Of a stretch of DNA of 64,000 nt, positions 1-7,783 are shown piece by piece (within the stretch, counting starts at the first letter, position 1; each line of letters starts with the position of its first letter). Position numbers and translations under genes: made by a program. The DNA is from Bosea beijingensis. GTDB taxonomy: Bacteria > Pseudomonadota > Alphaproteobacteria > Rhizobiales > Beijerinckiaceae. Below the pieces are notes generated by a model. It saw only the letters and a list, made by a program, of their open reading frames with translations, did not search any database and was not told where the DNA came from. The stretch spans positions 760,811-824,810 of the forward strand of contig NZ_CP132359.1 in the NCBI RefSeq assembly GCF_030758975.1. Direction: 5' to 3'.

Positions 1-459
1 GGCGCTGTCGATGTCGGCGACCTTGAGGTGGGCGATCTCCGAGACCCGCAGTCCGCAGCCATAGGCGATGCTAAGCGCCGCCCGGTCCTTCAGGCTCCGC
101 GCATGCGCCAGCAACAGCGCGACCTCTTCGGTGCCCAGCACCACCGGCAGGCGCTCCGGCGTCGGGATCCGCGCCATGCGGTCGCCGAACCCGGTCCGAC
201 CCAGAGTGACGTGGAAGAAGAACCGTAACGCCGTGCAGGCTTGGTTCATCCGGGCGTAGCTCGCACCAAGCGAAGCCAGGTGAAGCTGGTAGCGTCGCAG
301 ATCCTCGGGCTCGGCCCGATCCGGCGACAGGCCGAGGAAGACCGTGAACTCCCGGACCTGCCGCACATAATCGCGCTGCGTGTGCTCGCCAAACCGGCGG
401 ATGGTCATGTCCTCGATCATCCGCTGGCGCAGCGGACTGACGGTGACGGCATCGGTCAT
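1..459 (-). CDS. Tyrosine recombinase (IS91-associated type), 3' end cut by window edge
   Basis: The frame opens at an ATG at 459 behind a GGAGG ribosome site 5 bases away and stays open to base 1, giving 153 codons and no stop. The N-terminal part reads as a SAM-like core-binding domain (R-R-F-G-E-H-T-Q-R-D-Y-V near residue 22). The last part enters the catalytic domain with Y-G-C-G-L-R-V-S-E, which carries the first arginine of the catalytic R-H-R-Y set. The remaining catalytic residues lie outside the window. The protein resembles the small integrases encoded beside IS91-type transposases; the transposase would then be expected to the left. This is the only mobility gene visible and fits an accessory origin for 1-7.9 kb. 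An independent phage or integron-like integrase is the main alternative. Confidence 0.8.
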   Translation of the reverse strand, partial: MTDAVTVSPLRQRMIEDMTIRRFGEHTQRDYVRQVREFTVFLGLSPDRAEPEDLRRYQLHLASLGASYARMNQACTALRFFFHVTLGRTGFGDRMARIPTPERLPVVLGTEEVALLLAHARSLKDRAALSIAYGCGLRVSEIAHLKVADIDSA

Positions 460-626
460 GGAGGCCTCCAAGGATCAGGGGAAACGACCCCGAAATCCTC
501 GGATGCAGCGCCTCACAGGCGAAATCTCAGCGATGACCGTGCCGCAGCGCCCTGCCGCGAGAGCGGCTTAGTCCGATGGCGCTCCGCGGACGCCAAGCTC
601 CAAATTGCCCTATCGAAGCTTGCCAA
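460..626. other. Intergenic stretch between recombinase and exonuclease genes
   Basis: The stretch lies upstream of the leftward recombinase and downstream of the leftward exonuclease gene. I see no open frame with a ribosome site and no clear hairpin terminator. If the recombinase belongs to an IS91-type element, an end of the element could lie here, but I cannot identify one. Confidence 0.4.
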
Positions 627-1619
627 TCACCCGCGGAACCGATCAAGCGCCGTTAGCCGGACGGTGAGCGGCTCGGCGTCCGCCCACTGATAGATTTCGG
701 TCCGGAGATATCTGAGTTCCTCTTCGTAGAGCTCTTCGTCGATCTCGATCCACCACGCCCGGGGCCTGCCGTCGCTCCCATCGGACCAGCGGTAACCTCG
801 CCCCTTGAGGTGATCCTTCATATCGAACGGCGCATGTTCGGCGTAGATGCGGATTCTGCTGCTTGCACTAGATCGCAAAAGCTCGGCAAACGGTCGAGCT
901 CCGCCAGGCCCCGCAGGCCGTGCCAGCACCTCCAGCAGGGCATTACAATCATCCGTCGCGCGGTGCCCGTCATGGAAGAGCCCGGACTGACCAACAAGGT
1001 ATCCCAGTTTGTTGCCTTCAAAGCCCACATCGGACCACCGAATCTCTGTCACGGAGCATGCCCAGGCCTTCGACACGAATGCCGGCGAAAGCCGCTCGCA
1101 GAACGGCCGATCGAATGCGGCGTTGTGAGCGATGATGAGGTCCGCAGGTTCGATCAGCGCATGGAGCGCGTCGAGATCGATGTCATGACCCGCGACAATC
1201 TCGTCGGTAATACCCGTCAGCCGGGTGATTTCGGCGGGAATTGGCTCTGAAGGTTGCCGCAAGCCGCTATAGACGCCGACGACATCGCCAATGGCTCCGT
1301 CGCTGTCATAGGTGAAAGCGACTGCGCCGATTTCGATGATCTCGTCGCGAGCGTGCTGCAGACCCGTCGTTTCGGTGTCCACCAACACGGCGAGGTTTGG
1401 GAATGGGCTATGGGCTCTCGGGACGATAGGACGAGGAACAAGCCTGCGCAGCACCTTGAAACGACCGGTCTGCTCCAGCCTCTGGGCTGTTGCTTCATCG
1501 GCATCGCCGGTCGAAGGTGGCGAGCTAGCACACTTGCGCTTCTTCGGCGATGGCCTTGGCGTTTGCCGGTATCCGGGCGCATCATCGAACAAGTCGATTT
1601 GGGTGGACGCGATCTTCAT
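627..1619 (-). CDS. DEDDh 3'-5' exonuclease (DNA polymerase III epsilon-like)
   Basis: This 330-residue protein carries the exonuclease core of the DnaQ/epsilon family, which removes nucleotides from 3' ends with two metal ions. Exo I is V-D-T-E-T-T-G (D81, E83), Exo II lies in A-H-N-A-A-F-D-R-P-F and Exo III in H-R-A-T-D-D-C, so all four acidic residues and the histidine are present. About 75 variable residues precede the core. The C-terminal 60 residues (R-I-Y-A-E-H-A-P-F-D-M-K-D-H-L-K-G-R-G-Y) form a small domain common on stand-alone plasmid and island exonucleases. Its ATG overlaps the stop of the hydrolase gene upstream as ATGA, so the two are translationally coupled. It lacks polymerase-linked domains and is probably a repair or element-borne exonuclease, not the replicative DnaQ. 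Confidence 0.85.
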   Translation of the reverse strand: MKIASTQIDLFDDAPGYRQTPRPSPKKRKCASSPPSTGDADEATAQRLEQTGRFKVLRRLVPRPIVPRAHSPFPNLAVLVDTETTGLQHARDEIIEIGAVAFTYDSDGAIGDVVGVYSGLRQPSEPIPAEITRLTGITDEIVAGHDIDLDALHALIEPADLIIAHNAAFDRPFCERLSPAFVSKAWACSVTEIRWSDVGFEGNKLGYLVGQSGLFHDGHRATDDCNALLEVLARPAGPGGARPFAELLRSSASSRIRIYAEHAPFDMKDHLKGRGYRWSDGSDGRPRAWWIEIDEELYEEELRYLRTEIYQWADAEPLTVRLTALDRFRG

Positions 1620-2266
1620 GTCGTGAGGTCGCCGGGCTGATGGAGTCGCCCGGTCCAGGCGATAGTTGTCTTGGCCATCGTCGCGAGATGATCCGCCGCT
1701 GAAAAGCCGGACACCCGCTTGCGGGGTTTCAGGTCGTGATCGCCGTCCTTCAACCAGAGGATGTCGATGCGAGGCGACAGGTTGTAGCTCTCGACCTCCT
1801 CTCGGCTGCCGAATTCATCCCGCGTCCCCTGCACAATGAGGGTGGACGTCTTGAGGTCGGCAAGGTGGGCGGTCCGCAGCTGCCCGGGCTTGCCTGGCGG
1901 ATGGAATGGGTAGCCAAGGCAAAGAAGGCCACGGATCCGGCCACTCTCGAACAGTGGATCGGCGACCATGCTCGCGACGCGCCCGCCCATCGATTTGCCG
2001 CCAATGACCAGACTCCCGCTGCTGCCGAGCGCGTCGATGGCCGCGAGATACTCTGGCCGCAGCTTGTCTGCGCGTGGCGGTGGCTTGCGCCCTGCCCCGG
2101 TGCGCCGCGCCGCCATGTAGTCGAACTCGAAGCGGGCAACACGAAAGCCCTCCCCAGTCAGGGCATTTGCAGCAGCCGTCATTGAGGCAGACTCCATCGG
2201 AGCGCCGGCCCCGTGTGCCAGGAGGATCGTCACATCGGCCCGCTCGGGGCCGTCGAAAAGAAACAT
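1616..2266 (-). CDS. Alpha/beta hydrolase, KANL3/Tex30-like family
   Basis: The product has the oxyanion-side strand L-L-A-H-G-A-G-A-P-M-E-S near the N-terminus, a nucleophile elbow G-G-K-S-M-G-G-R with serine as nucleophile, the L-G-Y-P-F-H-P-P-G-K-P motif, a T-R-D-E-F acidic position and a late G-D-H-D-L histidine. This matches the small hydrolases of the Tex30/KANL3-like group, whose substrates are mostly unknown. I chose the ATG at 2266 (M-F-L-F-D-G-P), where family members usually begin. The frame also extends upstream to 2335 through an arginine-rich stretch that does not look like family sequence. The stop overlaps the exonuclease start by four bases, and the oxidoreductase gene lies 123 bases upstream on the same strand. 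Confidence 0.75.
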   Translation of the reverse strand: MFLFDGPERADVTILLAHGAGAPMESASMTAAANALTGEGFRVARFEFDYMAARRTGAGRKPPPRADKLRPEYLAAIDALGSSGSLVIGGKSMGGRVASMVADPLFESGRIRGLLCLGYPFHPPGKPGQLRTAHLADLKTSTLIVQGTRDEFGSREEVESYNLSPRIDILWLKDGDHDLKPRKRVSGFSAADHLATMAKTTIAWTGRLHQPGDLTT

Positions 2267-2389
2267 TGCGCAACCTGCCCGACGCCGAAGCGGCAACCCT
2301 ATCGTAGCTAACCGTCGGCGTCGAAATCTTCGCAACCAAGCGATGGTGCGACAAGTTCGGACTTCTTGGTTCCCGTGCTCCTGCGCGCG

Positions 2390-3019
2390 TCAAACCAGCT
2401 CGGCTGACGAGATAACGTGGCGACCAGGCTTCGCAGCCACAGCAGCATCGAGCATTGCGGCAGCGATTTTGTCGGCTGGGTTGATGCGCCACCCCCGCGG
2501 CAGCATGGGGCTAAGAAGGCGCAGGGCGACTAATGCCAACCGCTCTCCGCGACGAAACTCCTGGCGCTCTCCGCCGATAAGGCCAGGGCGCACAATCGTC
2601 AGGGAGGCGAAGTTGAGGCCTGCAATGTCGCGCTCCACCTCGCCCTTTACGCGATTGTAGAAGAAGCGGGACGTCACATCCGCCCCTATCGCTGAATTCA
2701 GGACAAAGGCTTTGGCGTGATGCCGAAGCGCCAGCTGTGCGCAGGCGAGCGGATAGTCGTGATCAACCCGGTAGAATCCCGCCTGGGAGCCGGCTGTCTT
2801 TATGGTCGTGCCGAGCGCACAGATGACCGCGTCAACCGACCACCAGTCCGCCTCATCGTCCAGGTTCTCGAAATCGATGATTGGTGCCAGGAGTTTGGGA
2901 TGCTCCGAGAGCGGCCGACGGGTTGGAGCGACCACCTGATCGATGCGGCTATCGGCCAAGGCCAACTGCAGGGCATTCTGACCGACGAGCCCCGTCGCTC
3001 CCAGGAGCATCAATTTCAT
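2390..3019 (-). CDS. NAD(P)H-binding oxidoreductase (TIP30/HTATIP2-like)
   Basis: The 209-residue protein starts with a Rossmann fold G-A-T-G-L-V-G-Q at residues 8-15, the atypical-SDR dinucleotide signature. A-L-G-T-T near residue 68 and F-F-Y-N-R-V-K-G-E near residue 123 supply the Y-x-x-x-K pair, followed by V-R-P-G-L-I-G-G. This is the layout of small NAD(P)H-binding proteins annotated as HTATIP2-like or semialdehyde-dehydrogenase-like. The substrate cannot be inferred. It is first in the leftward set with the hydrolase and exonuclease and diverges from the LexA-box operon across 266 bases. Confidence 0.75.
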   Translation of the reverse strand: MKLMLLGATGLVGQNALQLALADSRIDQVVAPTRRPLSEHPKLLAPIIDFENLDDEADWWSVDAVICALGTTIKTAGSQAGFYRVDHDYPLACAQLALRHHAKAFVLNSAIGADVTSRFFYNRVKGEVERDIAGLNFASLTIVRPGLIGGERQEFRRGERLALVALRLLSPMLPRGWRINPADKIAAAMLDAAVAAKPGRHVISSAELV

Positions 3020-3230
3020 CGCCGCCCTGTCCCATACGATATAGCGCTCGCAAAACGCGGCGGTCCGGCGATCATTGTTGATGCTGACGCAATCGTCGAG
3101 GCGTTGTCAGCGCCGTAGTCGGCGGATCGAGCTATCCAGCGAAAATCCCTAGAACTCCATGAGCGTCTGCATAGTGAGCGCCCCTTCCCTGTGGTGACGG
3201 GTGGTGTGGCGCCAGCGAGTTCGGTTGCCC

Positions 3231-3261
3231 TTGACTCTCGTCGCGTATTTGTTCCCTTAAT
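3231..3261 (+). promoter_or_regulatory. Candidate promoter of the 3.3-6.6 kb operon
   Basis: TTGACT at 3231-3236 is a near-consensus -35. The best -10 is CTTAAT at 3256-3261 with a 19-base spacer, which is long. The LexA-type box overlaps the -10, so bound repressor would block polymerase. The start codon lies 24 bases further on. Confidence 0.4.
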
Positions 3262-3265
3262 GTTC
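3251..3265 (+). promoter_or_regulatory. LexA (SOS) box, GTTC-N7-GTTC
   Basis: GTTC at 3251-3254 and GTTC at 3262-3265 are separated by exactly seven bases. This direct repeat is the established LexA operator of alphaproteobacteria. It lies 21 bases before the first start codon of the operon and over the predicted -10, where an SOS operator should be. A DNA helicase gene downstream supports the reading. Confidence 0.75.
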
Positions 3266-3285
3266 TCAGATGTGAGGACGCAGCT

Positions 3286-3516
3286 ATGTCAGCCCAGCCA
3301 GCCGATCAGCAGGTCGAGGACACCACGCTCGACGCCGAAATCACGGGCATCGTCTCGATCCTGATGGAAGAACACGGCTCCGAAGCGGCAGCGCTGCGCG
3401 CCTTGGCGCACGACTTTATTGTCCTCTTGGCCGATGCTGATCGCTCCGTTTCGCGCGGGTTTCTGCGCGGCCTGTTCTCGCAGGGGGCTCGGCCCATTCC
3501 CGAGAAGGAGTCGTGA
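3286..3516 (+). CDS. Small hypothetical protein, first gene of SOS-box operon
   Basis: The 76-residue product is acidic, probably helical and cytoplasmic, without signal peptide, membrane segment or cysteine. The middle reads I-V-S-I-L-M-E-E-H-G-S-E-A-A-A-L-R-A-L-A. I do not recognise the family. The ATG lies 21 bases after the LexA box, preceded by a weak GAGG at 3274-3277. The stop overlaps the GTG of the next gene as GTGA, a coupling arrangement. Position directly after the operator makes it the first SOS-induced product of the cassette, by inference. Confidence 0.65.
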   Translation: MSAQPADQQVEDTTLDAEITGIVSILMEEHGSEAAALRALAHDFIVLLADADRSVSRGFLRGLFSQGARPIPEKES

Positions 3517-3893
3517 GCGAGCCGCCCGGCCCACATACGACGCTGGAGTTCTACCCATGGGTCGTGGTGCGCTTCAGATGCACGAACTGCCGGCGCTATG
3601 GCGACGCCCGCCTGGCGCGCTTGGCGGAGAAGTTCGGAGCCACCGAGACGATCGAGATGCTGCTCGCGCGCTTTCATGCGACCTGCCCGAACCGGCCGCG
3701 ATCGAAGAGCGGCCGCTACGTCGCGGACCCGTATTTCAGATGCGCCGGCTACTGCCTCGACCTGAACGCCACGCCACCGCCTGATCTGCCGCCGTCCATG
3801 CGCAAATTCACACTGATCGACGGAGGGAAGGATGAGCAACTTCCAACTGACGAGCCCGGAGAGCGGCGTCGCCATCGCGTCGGCGGCGGTTGA
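3513..3893 (+). CDS. Small cysteine-rich (zinc-finger-like) protein
   Basis: The 126-residue product starts at a GTG overlapping the previous stop (GTGA), with AAGGAG just upstream. Cysteines at 23 and 26 (C-T-N-C), 58, 77 and 81 (C-A-G-Y-C) surround R-L-A-R-L-A-E-K-F-G-A. This resembles small alphaproteobacterial proteins often found on plasmids and phages with a C-x2-C, an R-L-A-R-L-A helix and a later cysteine, whose function is unknown. A zinc ribbon is plausible but inferred. The last 62 bases overlap the start of the next gene in another frame, and the C-terminal tail encoded there (G-E-R-R-R-H-R-V-G-G-G) is low complexity. Confidence 0.65.
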   Translation: MSEPPGPHTTLEFYPWVVVRFRCTNCRRYGDARLARLAEKFGATETIEMLLARFHATCPNRPRSKSGRYVADPYFRCAGYCLDLNATPPPDLPPSMRKFTLIDGGKDEQLPTDEPGERRRHRVGGG

Positions 3894-4170
3894 GATGATC
3901 CGCGAGTCGCTCGCCGAAACCCGCGACCGCGGCGTCGTGGGCGGCGTCGGGTGCGATCAACTCGGCGACGCGACCGATGTGCTCCAGCAACTCGACGAAC
4001 TGGCCGAGCCATACGGCTGCCTGGTGAGTGGTCCCTACGACTGTGACGACGAGAGCGGCGGCTACTACCTCTTTGAGCGCCGCGACGCCCCCAACGTCGT
4101 GGATGGCGGGTGGCTCACCAAGCCCGAGCCGGAGGTCGGCGGGACCTACGGTTTTTGGGGCTTGGGCTAA
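3832..4170 (+). CDS. Hypothetical acidic protein of the SOS-box operon
   Basis: The 112-residue protein starts at an ATG behind a strong GGAGGGAAGG site, inside the 3' end of the previous gene. It is acidic; the N-terminal half is helical with repeated short side chains, and the C-terminal half is rich in glycine and aromatics (G-G-Y-Y-L-F-E-R, T-Y-G-F-W-G-L-G). There is no signal peptide or membrane segment. I do not recognise it. The excellent ribosome site and operon position argue that it is real despite the overlap; function is unknown. Confidence 0.6.
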   Translation: MSNFQLTSPESGVAIASAAVEMIRESLAETRDRGVVGGVGCDQLGDATDVLQQLDELAEPYGCLVSGPYDCDDESGGYYLFERRDAPNVVDGGWLTKPEPEVGGTYGFWGLG

Positions 4171-4281
4171 CGGGCGTTTCGCTTGCCGCCGAGGCCGCGC
4201 CGCCGACGCCGATGATCCTGACGTTCTCCTGTCATTCGACCTGGCAGGCTCGCGCCGCACCGTACCCAACAGGCTGTTGCC

Positions 4282-6351
4282 ATGAACGCCATCGCCCCGA
4301 TCAGCTATCTCGACACGCTCAATCCGGCGCAGCGTCGCGCCGTCATCCATGGCGTCGGCTCGGTGGCTACGTCCCCGTTGCTCGTCATCGCAGGCGCGGG
4401 TTCCGGCAAGACGAACACGCTGGCCCACCGCGTCGCTCATCTCATGGTCAGCGGCGCCGATCCGCGGCGGATCCTGCTGATGACCTTTTCGCGCCGCGCC
4501 GCGTCCGAGATGGCGAAACGCGTCGAACGGATCGCGGGTAAGGTGTTGGGCGATGGCGCCGGCGTCCTTGCCGACGCCCTGACGTGGGCGGGCACATTCC
4601 ACGGCATCGGCGCGCGGCTTCTGCGCGACTACGCCGATCAGCTAGGCCTTGATTCCGCTTTCACGATCCATGACCGGGAGGACTCGGCCGACCAGATGAA
4701 CCTGGTCCGGCACGAGCTCGGCTTCTCCAAGACCGAGGCGAGGTTCCCAACCAAAGGCACCTGCCTGGCGATCTATTCCCGCTGCGTGAATGCGGAACTG
4801 CCGATCGAGGACGTGCTTGGCCGGTCCTATCCGTGGTGCGTCGCCTGGGCGGTCGAGCTCAAGGAGCTCTTCGCCGCCTATGTCGAGGCCAAGCAGAACC
4901 AGAACGTGCTCGATTATGACGACCTGCTGCTCTACTGGGCGCAGGCCGTCACGGACCCGGATATCGCAGCGGACATCGGCGGTCGCTTCGATCACGTCAT
5001 GGTCGACGAGTACCAGGACACCAACCGGCTGCAGTCCTCGATCCTGCTCGCGCTCAAGCCCGATGGCCGTGGCCTCACTGTGGTCGGTGACGATGCCCAA
5101 TCGATCTATTCGTTTCGGGCCGCAACCGTCCGCAACATCCTCGACTTCCCCGCAGCCTTCGTGCCGCCGGCCGAGGTCATCACGCTCGACCAGAACTACC
5201 GCTCGACCAGCGCCATCCTCTCGGCGGCGAATGCGGTCATCGACCTGGCCGCGGAGCGCTTCACCAAGAATCTCTGGACGGATCGCGCCACCGGATCGCG
5301 GCCGCAGCTCGTGCATGTTCGTGACGAAGCCGACCAGGCCCGCTTCATCGCCGAGAAGGTGCTGGAGAACCGCGAAGGTGGCTCGACACTGAAGCAGCAG
5401 GCCGTGCTGTTCCGCGCGTCGCATCACAGCGGCCCGCTCGAAATCGAGCTGACGCGCCGGAACATCCCCTTCGTGAAGTTCGGCGGGCTGAAATTCCTCG
5501 ACAGCGCCCACATCAAGGATCTGCTGGCGCTGCTGCGCTTCGTCGAGAACCCGCGCGATAAGGTCGCGGGCTTCCGGGTTCTGCAGCTGCTCCCGGGGGT
5601 CGGGCCGACCTCAGCACAGCGCATCATCGAGCATATGGCGCAGGCTTCGGCGCCCATGGAGGCGCTGGAGACCGCTCCGGCTCCGCCGCGGGCCGGCGAC
5701 GACTGGACCTCGTTTGTCGCTGCGGTCTGCGAGCTCCATGGCGGCGCCACTGGCTGGCCGGCCGAGATCGAACGGGCCCGCCGCTGGTATGAACCTCATC
5801 TGGAGCGCATCCATGAGGACGCCAGCACGCGGCAGGCGGATCTGGTGCAGCTCGAACAGATCGCGGGCGGATACCCGTCGCGCGAGCGCTTTCTGACCGA
5901 GTTGACGCTCGACCCGCCGGACGCGACCAGCGACCAGGCTGGCGTGCCGCATCTCGACGAGGACTATTTGATCCTGTCGACGATTCATTCGGCCAAGGGC
6001 CAGGAGTGGAAGTCGGTCTTCGTCATGAACACGGTCGATGGCTGCATCCCGATCGACCTGGGCGCCGGCAGCCGGGATGAGATCGAGGAGGAGCGTCGGC
6101 TCCTCTATGTCGCCATGACGCGCGCCAAGGACGATCTGCATCTCGTGGTGCCTCAGCGCTTTTTCACGCACGGCCAGTCGGCGACGGGCGATCGGCATGT
6201 CTATGCCAACCGGACCCGCTTCATCCCCAATGCGCTTCTGGGCCAGTTCGAACGCATGGCCTGGCCCATCGCAGCGGCCGAGCCCTCGCGGTCACCGCCA
6301 GGCAGGCCCAAGGTCGATGTCCGGGCCAAGATGCGGGGCATGTGGCGATGA
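4282..6351 (+). CDS. UvrD/PcrA/Rep-type ATP-dependent DNA helicase (SF1)
   Basis: All SF1A helicase motifs are present in order: Q motif (L-N-P-A-Q-R-R-A-V, near 13), Walker A (A-G-A-G-S-G-K-T, near 37), Walker B (V-D-E-Y-Q-D-T-N), motif III (G-D-D-A-Q-S-I-Y-S-F-R), motif IV (L-D-Q-N-Y-R-S-T), motif V (S-T-I-H-S-A-K-G-Q-E-W) and motif VI (Y-V-A-M-T-R-A-K-D). At 689 residues it is slightly short for UvrD and ends with a basic tail. It unwinds DNA 3' to 5' and would act in repair or on recombination intermediates. The LexA box upstream and tight coupling to small unknown proteins set it apart from the housekeeping uvrD. The ribosome site before 4282 is weak and follows a 111-base gap. Confidence 0.92.
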   Translation: MNAIAPISYLDTLNPAQRRAVIHGVGSVATSPLLVIAGAGSGKTNTLAHRVAHLMVSGADPRRILLMTFSRRAASEMAKRVERIAGKVLGDGAGVLADALTWAGTFHGIGARLLRDYADQLGLDSAFTIHDREDSADQMNLVRHELGFSKTEARFPTKGTCLAIYSRCVNAELPIEDVLGRSYPWCVAWAVELKELFAAYVEAKQNQNVLDYDDLLLYWAQAVTDPDIAADIGGRFDHVMVDEYQDTNRLQSSILLALKPDGRGLTVVGDDAQSIYSFRAATVRNILDFPAAFVPPAEVITLDQNYRSTSAILSAANAVIDLAAERFTKNLWTDRATGSRPQLVHVRDEADQARFIAEKVLENREGGSTLKQQAVLFRASHHSGPLEIELTRRNIPFVKFGGLKFLDSAHIKDLLALLRFVENPRDKVAGFRVLQLLPGVGPTSAQRIIEHMAQASAPMEALETAPAPPRAGDDWTSFVAAVCELHGGATGWPAEIERARRWYEPHLERIHEDASTRQADLVQLEQIAGGYPSRERFLTELTLDPPDATSDQAGVPHLDEDYLILSTIHSAKGQEWKSVFVMNTVDGCIPIDLGAGSRDEIEEERRLLYVAMTRAKDDLHLVVPQRFFTHGQSATGDRHVYANRTRFIPNALLGQFERMAWPIAAAEPSRSPPGRPKVDVRAKMRGMWR

Positions 6352-6647
6352 CCGGGCATTTGCTACATCAGGTCGAGATCAGGCTGGACAAGGTGTCCGC
6401 CGGCGAGCGCCTGCGTCGGATCGAGGCGTGGTGCGGCGACTGGCAGATCGGATTTCGCGTGCTCGACACGATGACTGCCGGGATCGTCCGCATCGCGTTT
6501 GAGGAAGCGCGCTTTGCCCGCGCGTTCGTCAGCCATTTCGGCGGCGTCATCGTGCCGGCCGACGAGTTAGAGGCCGCGATGGCGGCAGATGCAGACGCCG
6601 AGGACGCCTTCGACCGGCAGGCGGCCGAGTACAACGTCGAGGACTAA
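6348..6647 (+). CDS. Small hypothetical protein coupled to the helicase
   Basis: The ATG at 6348 overlaps the helicase stop (ATGA). A GTG six bases earlier in the same frame is a less likely start. The product has about 99 residues, is soluble and mixed alpha/beta (V-E-I-R-L-D-K-V-S-A-G-E-R-L-R-R, then V-R-I-A-F-E-E-A-R-F-A-R-A-F), and ends with a very acidic helix. No motif is recognised. Strict coupling suggests it is made in step with the helicase, perhaps as a partner, which is inference from position only. Confidence 0.6.
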   Translation: MTGHLLHQVEIRLDKVSAGERLRRIEAWCGDWQIGFRVLDTMTAGIVRIAFEEARFARAFVSHFGGVIVPADELEAAMAADADAEDAFDRQAAEYNVED

Positions 6648-6648
6648 C

Positions 6649-6894
6649 CTACCACCCGGACTCGGGACGGCCGATCTTACTGCGCGCTGGTTCGAGGCCG
6701 GTCCTGTTGGCGACCTGTCTAGCAACGCGGAGCCATAGACGTACGGCTTGGTCATCGCCCCTCTCACGGGCGGCGCGGGCGATCTGCCGGGCGGTGTAAT
6801 AGCCGGCGCCGCCTTCGGTTTCGACGAGCTTGCTTGCCTCGGCGTCGACGAGGGCCTGATAGTCGCGGCGGCGGGCGAGCCAGGAGAACAGCAT
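6649..6894 (-). CDS. Small hypothetical protein divergent from SRAP gene
   Basis: The frame from the ATG at 6894 gives 81 residues. It starts M-L-F-S-W-L-A-R-R-R-D-Y-Q-A-L-V-D-A-E-A and continues with a basic helical region (Y-Y-T-A-R-Q-I-A-R-A-A-R-E-R-G). I recall similar small proteins in Hyphomicrobiales but know no function. The start overlaps the divergent SRAP start on a shared CATG, and no good ribosome site precedes it on its own strand, so confidence is moderate. A TTG six bases upstream is an alternative start. Confidence 0.5.
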   Translation of the reverse strand: MLFSWLARRRDYQALVDAEASKLVETEGGAGYYTARQIARAARERGDDQAVRLWLRVARQVANRTGLEPARSKIGRPESGW

Positions 6895-7630
6895 GTGCAA
6901 TCTTTATAGCCACACGCGCAACGTCGAGGCCATGCGCAAGCTGTTTGCGAAGTTCGATGTCGCGGCGCAGGTCGTGCCGCAGCCGGGGATCTTTCCTGAC
7001 TACTCCGCGCCGGTGATCCGCAACCCGGTCGGCGGCGGCATGCCGGAGCTTGTCATGGCGCGCTGGGGCATGCCGTCGCCGTTCTTCGTTATCGAAAAGG
7101 CGGCGAAGCAGCGGGCAGACAAGCTCGCCCTGAAAGGCAAGCCAGTCGACATGGCCGAGTTGATCCGCTTGGAGCCGAGCGCGGGCAACACGAACATTCG
7201 CGATACCAAATACAGGCACTGGCAGAGGTTTCTGGGCGTTGAGAATCGTTGTCTGGTGCCGTTCACATCCTTCTCGGAATTCAACAAGGATGCCGGCGGT
7301 GACATCTGGTTCGCTTTCGGGCAGGAGCGGCCGACGGCCTTCTTCGCCGGGGTGTGGACGCCACAATGGCGCAGCGTCAGGAAGGTCAAAGAGGGTGAGG
7401 TGACGGCGGATCTCTACGCCTTCCTCACCACCGATCCGAATGCCGAGGTCAAAGCGATCCATCCGAAGGCGATGCCGGTGATCCTGACGACACCGGAAGA
7501 GTGCGAGGCCTGGATGACAGCGCCTTGGGACCAGGCATTCGCGCTGCAAAGACCTTTGCCGGGCGGCTCGCTGGAGATTGTGGCGCGCGGTGTAAAGAAG
7601 GACGGTGAGCTCGATGATCTGAGCCCTTAA
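6893..7630 (+). CDS. SOS response-associated peptidase family protein (SRAP/YedK/HMCES)
   Basis: SRAP proteins cover abasic sites in single-stranded DNA by forming a thiazolidine crosslink through cysteine 2. Here M-C-N-L-Y begins the protein, so the catalytic cysteine is exposed once Met1 is removed. E-N-R-C-L-V-P-F-T-S-F-S-E-F-N holds the conserved glutamate and H-P-K-A-M-P-V-I-L the conserved histidine. The length, 245 residues, fits the family. AGGAG precedes the ATG by six bases. The gene follows the LexA-box operon after a gap that holds only the divergent small gene. No separate LexA box is visible before it, so whether it is SOS controlled is unclear. Confidence 0.9.
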   Translation: MCNLYSHTRNVEAMRKLFAKFDVAAQVVPQPGIFPDYSAPVIRNPVGGGMPELVMARWGMPSPFFVIEKAAKQRADKLALKGKPVDMAELIRLEPSAGNTNIRDTKYRHWQRFLGVENRCLVPFTSFSEFNKDAGGDIWFAFGQERPTAFFAGVWTPQWRSVRKVKEGEVTADLYAFLTTDPNAEVKAIHPKAMPVILTTPEECEAWMTAPWDQAFALQRPLPGGSLEIVARGVKKDGELDDLSP

Positions 7631-7783
7631 AACTGGATCGCTTTGGGTTAGAGTTTTCCGCGTCGCTTCCCGTGGGCTGGGGGATCAGGCAATGCCTTCG
7701 CTGATCCCCGAAAAGACCACTGTGCTGCAGCTCGCTTCTGGTGTCGCTGCGTCGGAGTGAACCGGACGCATTGGAGCGCACCC
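7631..7783. other. Intergenic end of the accessory block with an inverted repeat
   Basis: GGGGATCAG at 7680-7688 pairs with CTGATCCCC at 7701-7709, leaving a 12-base loop that itself contains GGC-AAT-GCC. No T-run follows on either strand, so it is not a standard intrinsic terminator, but it may end SRAP transcription. No convincing gene is present. Confidence 0.45.
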
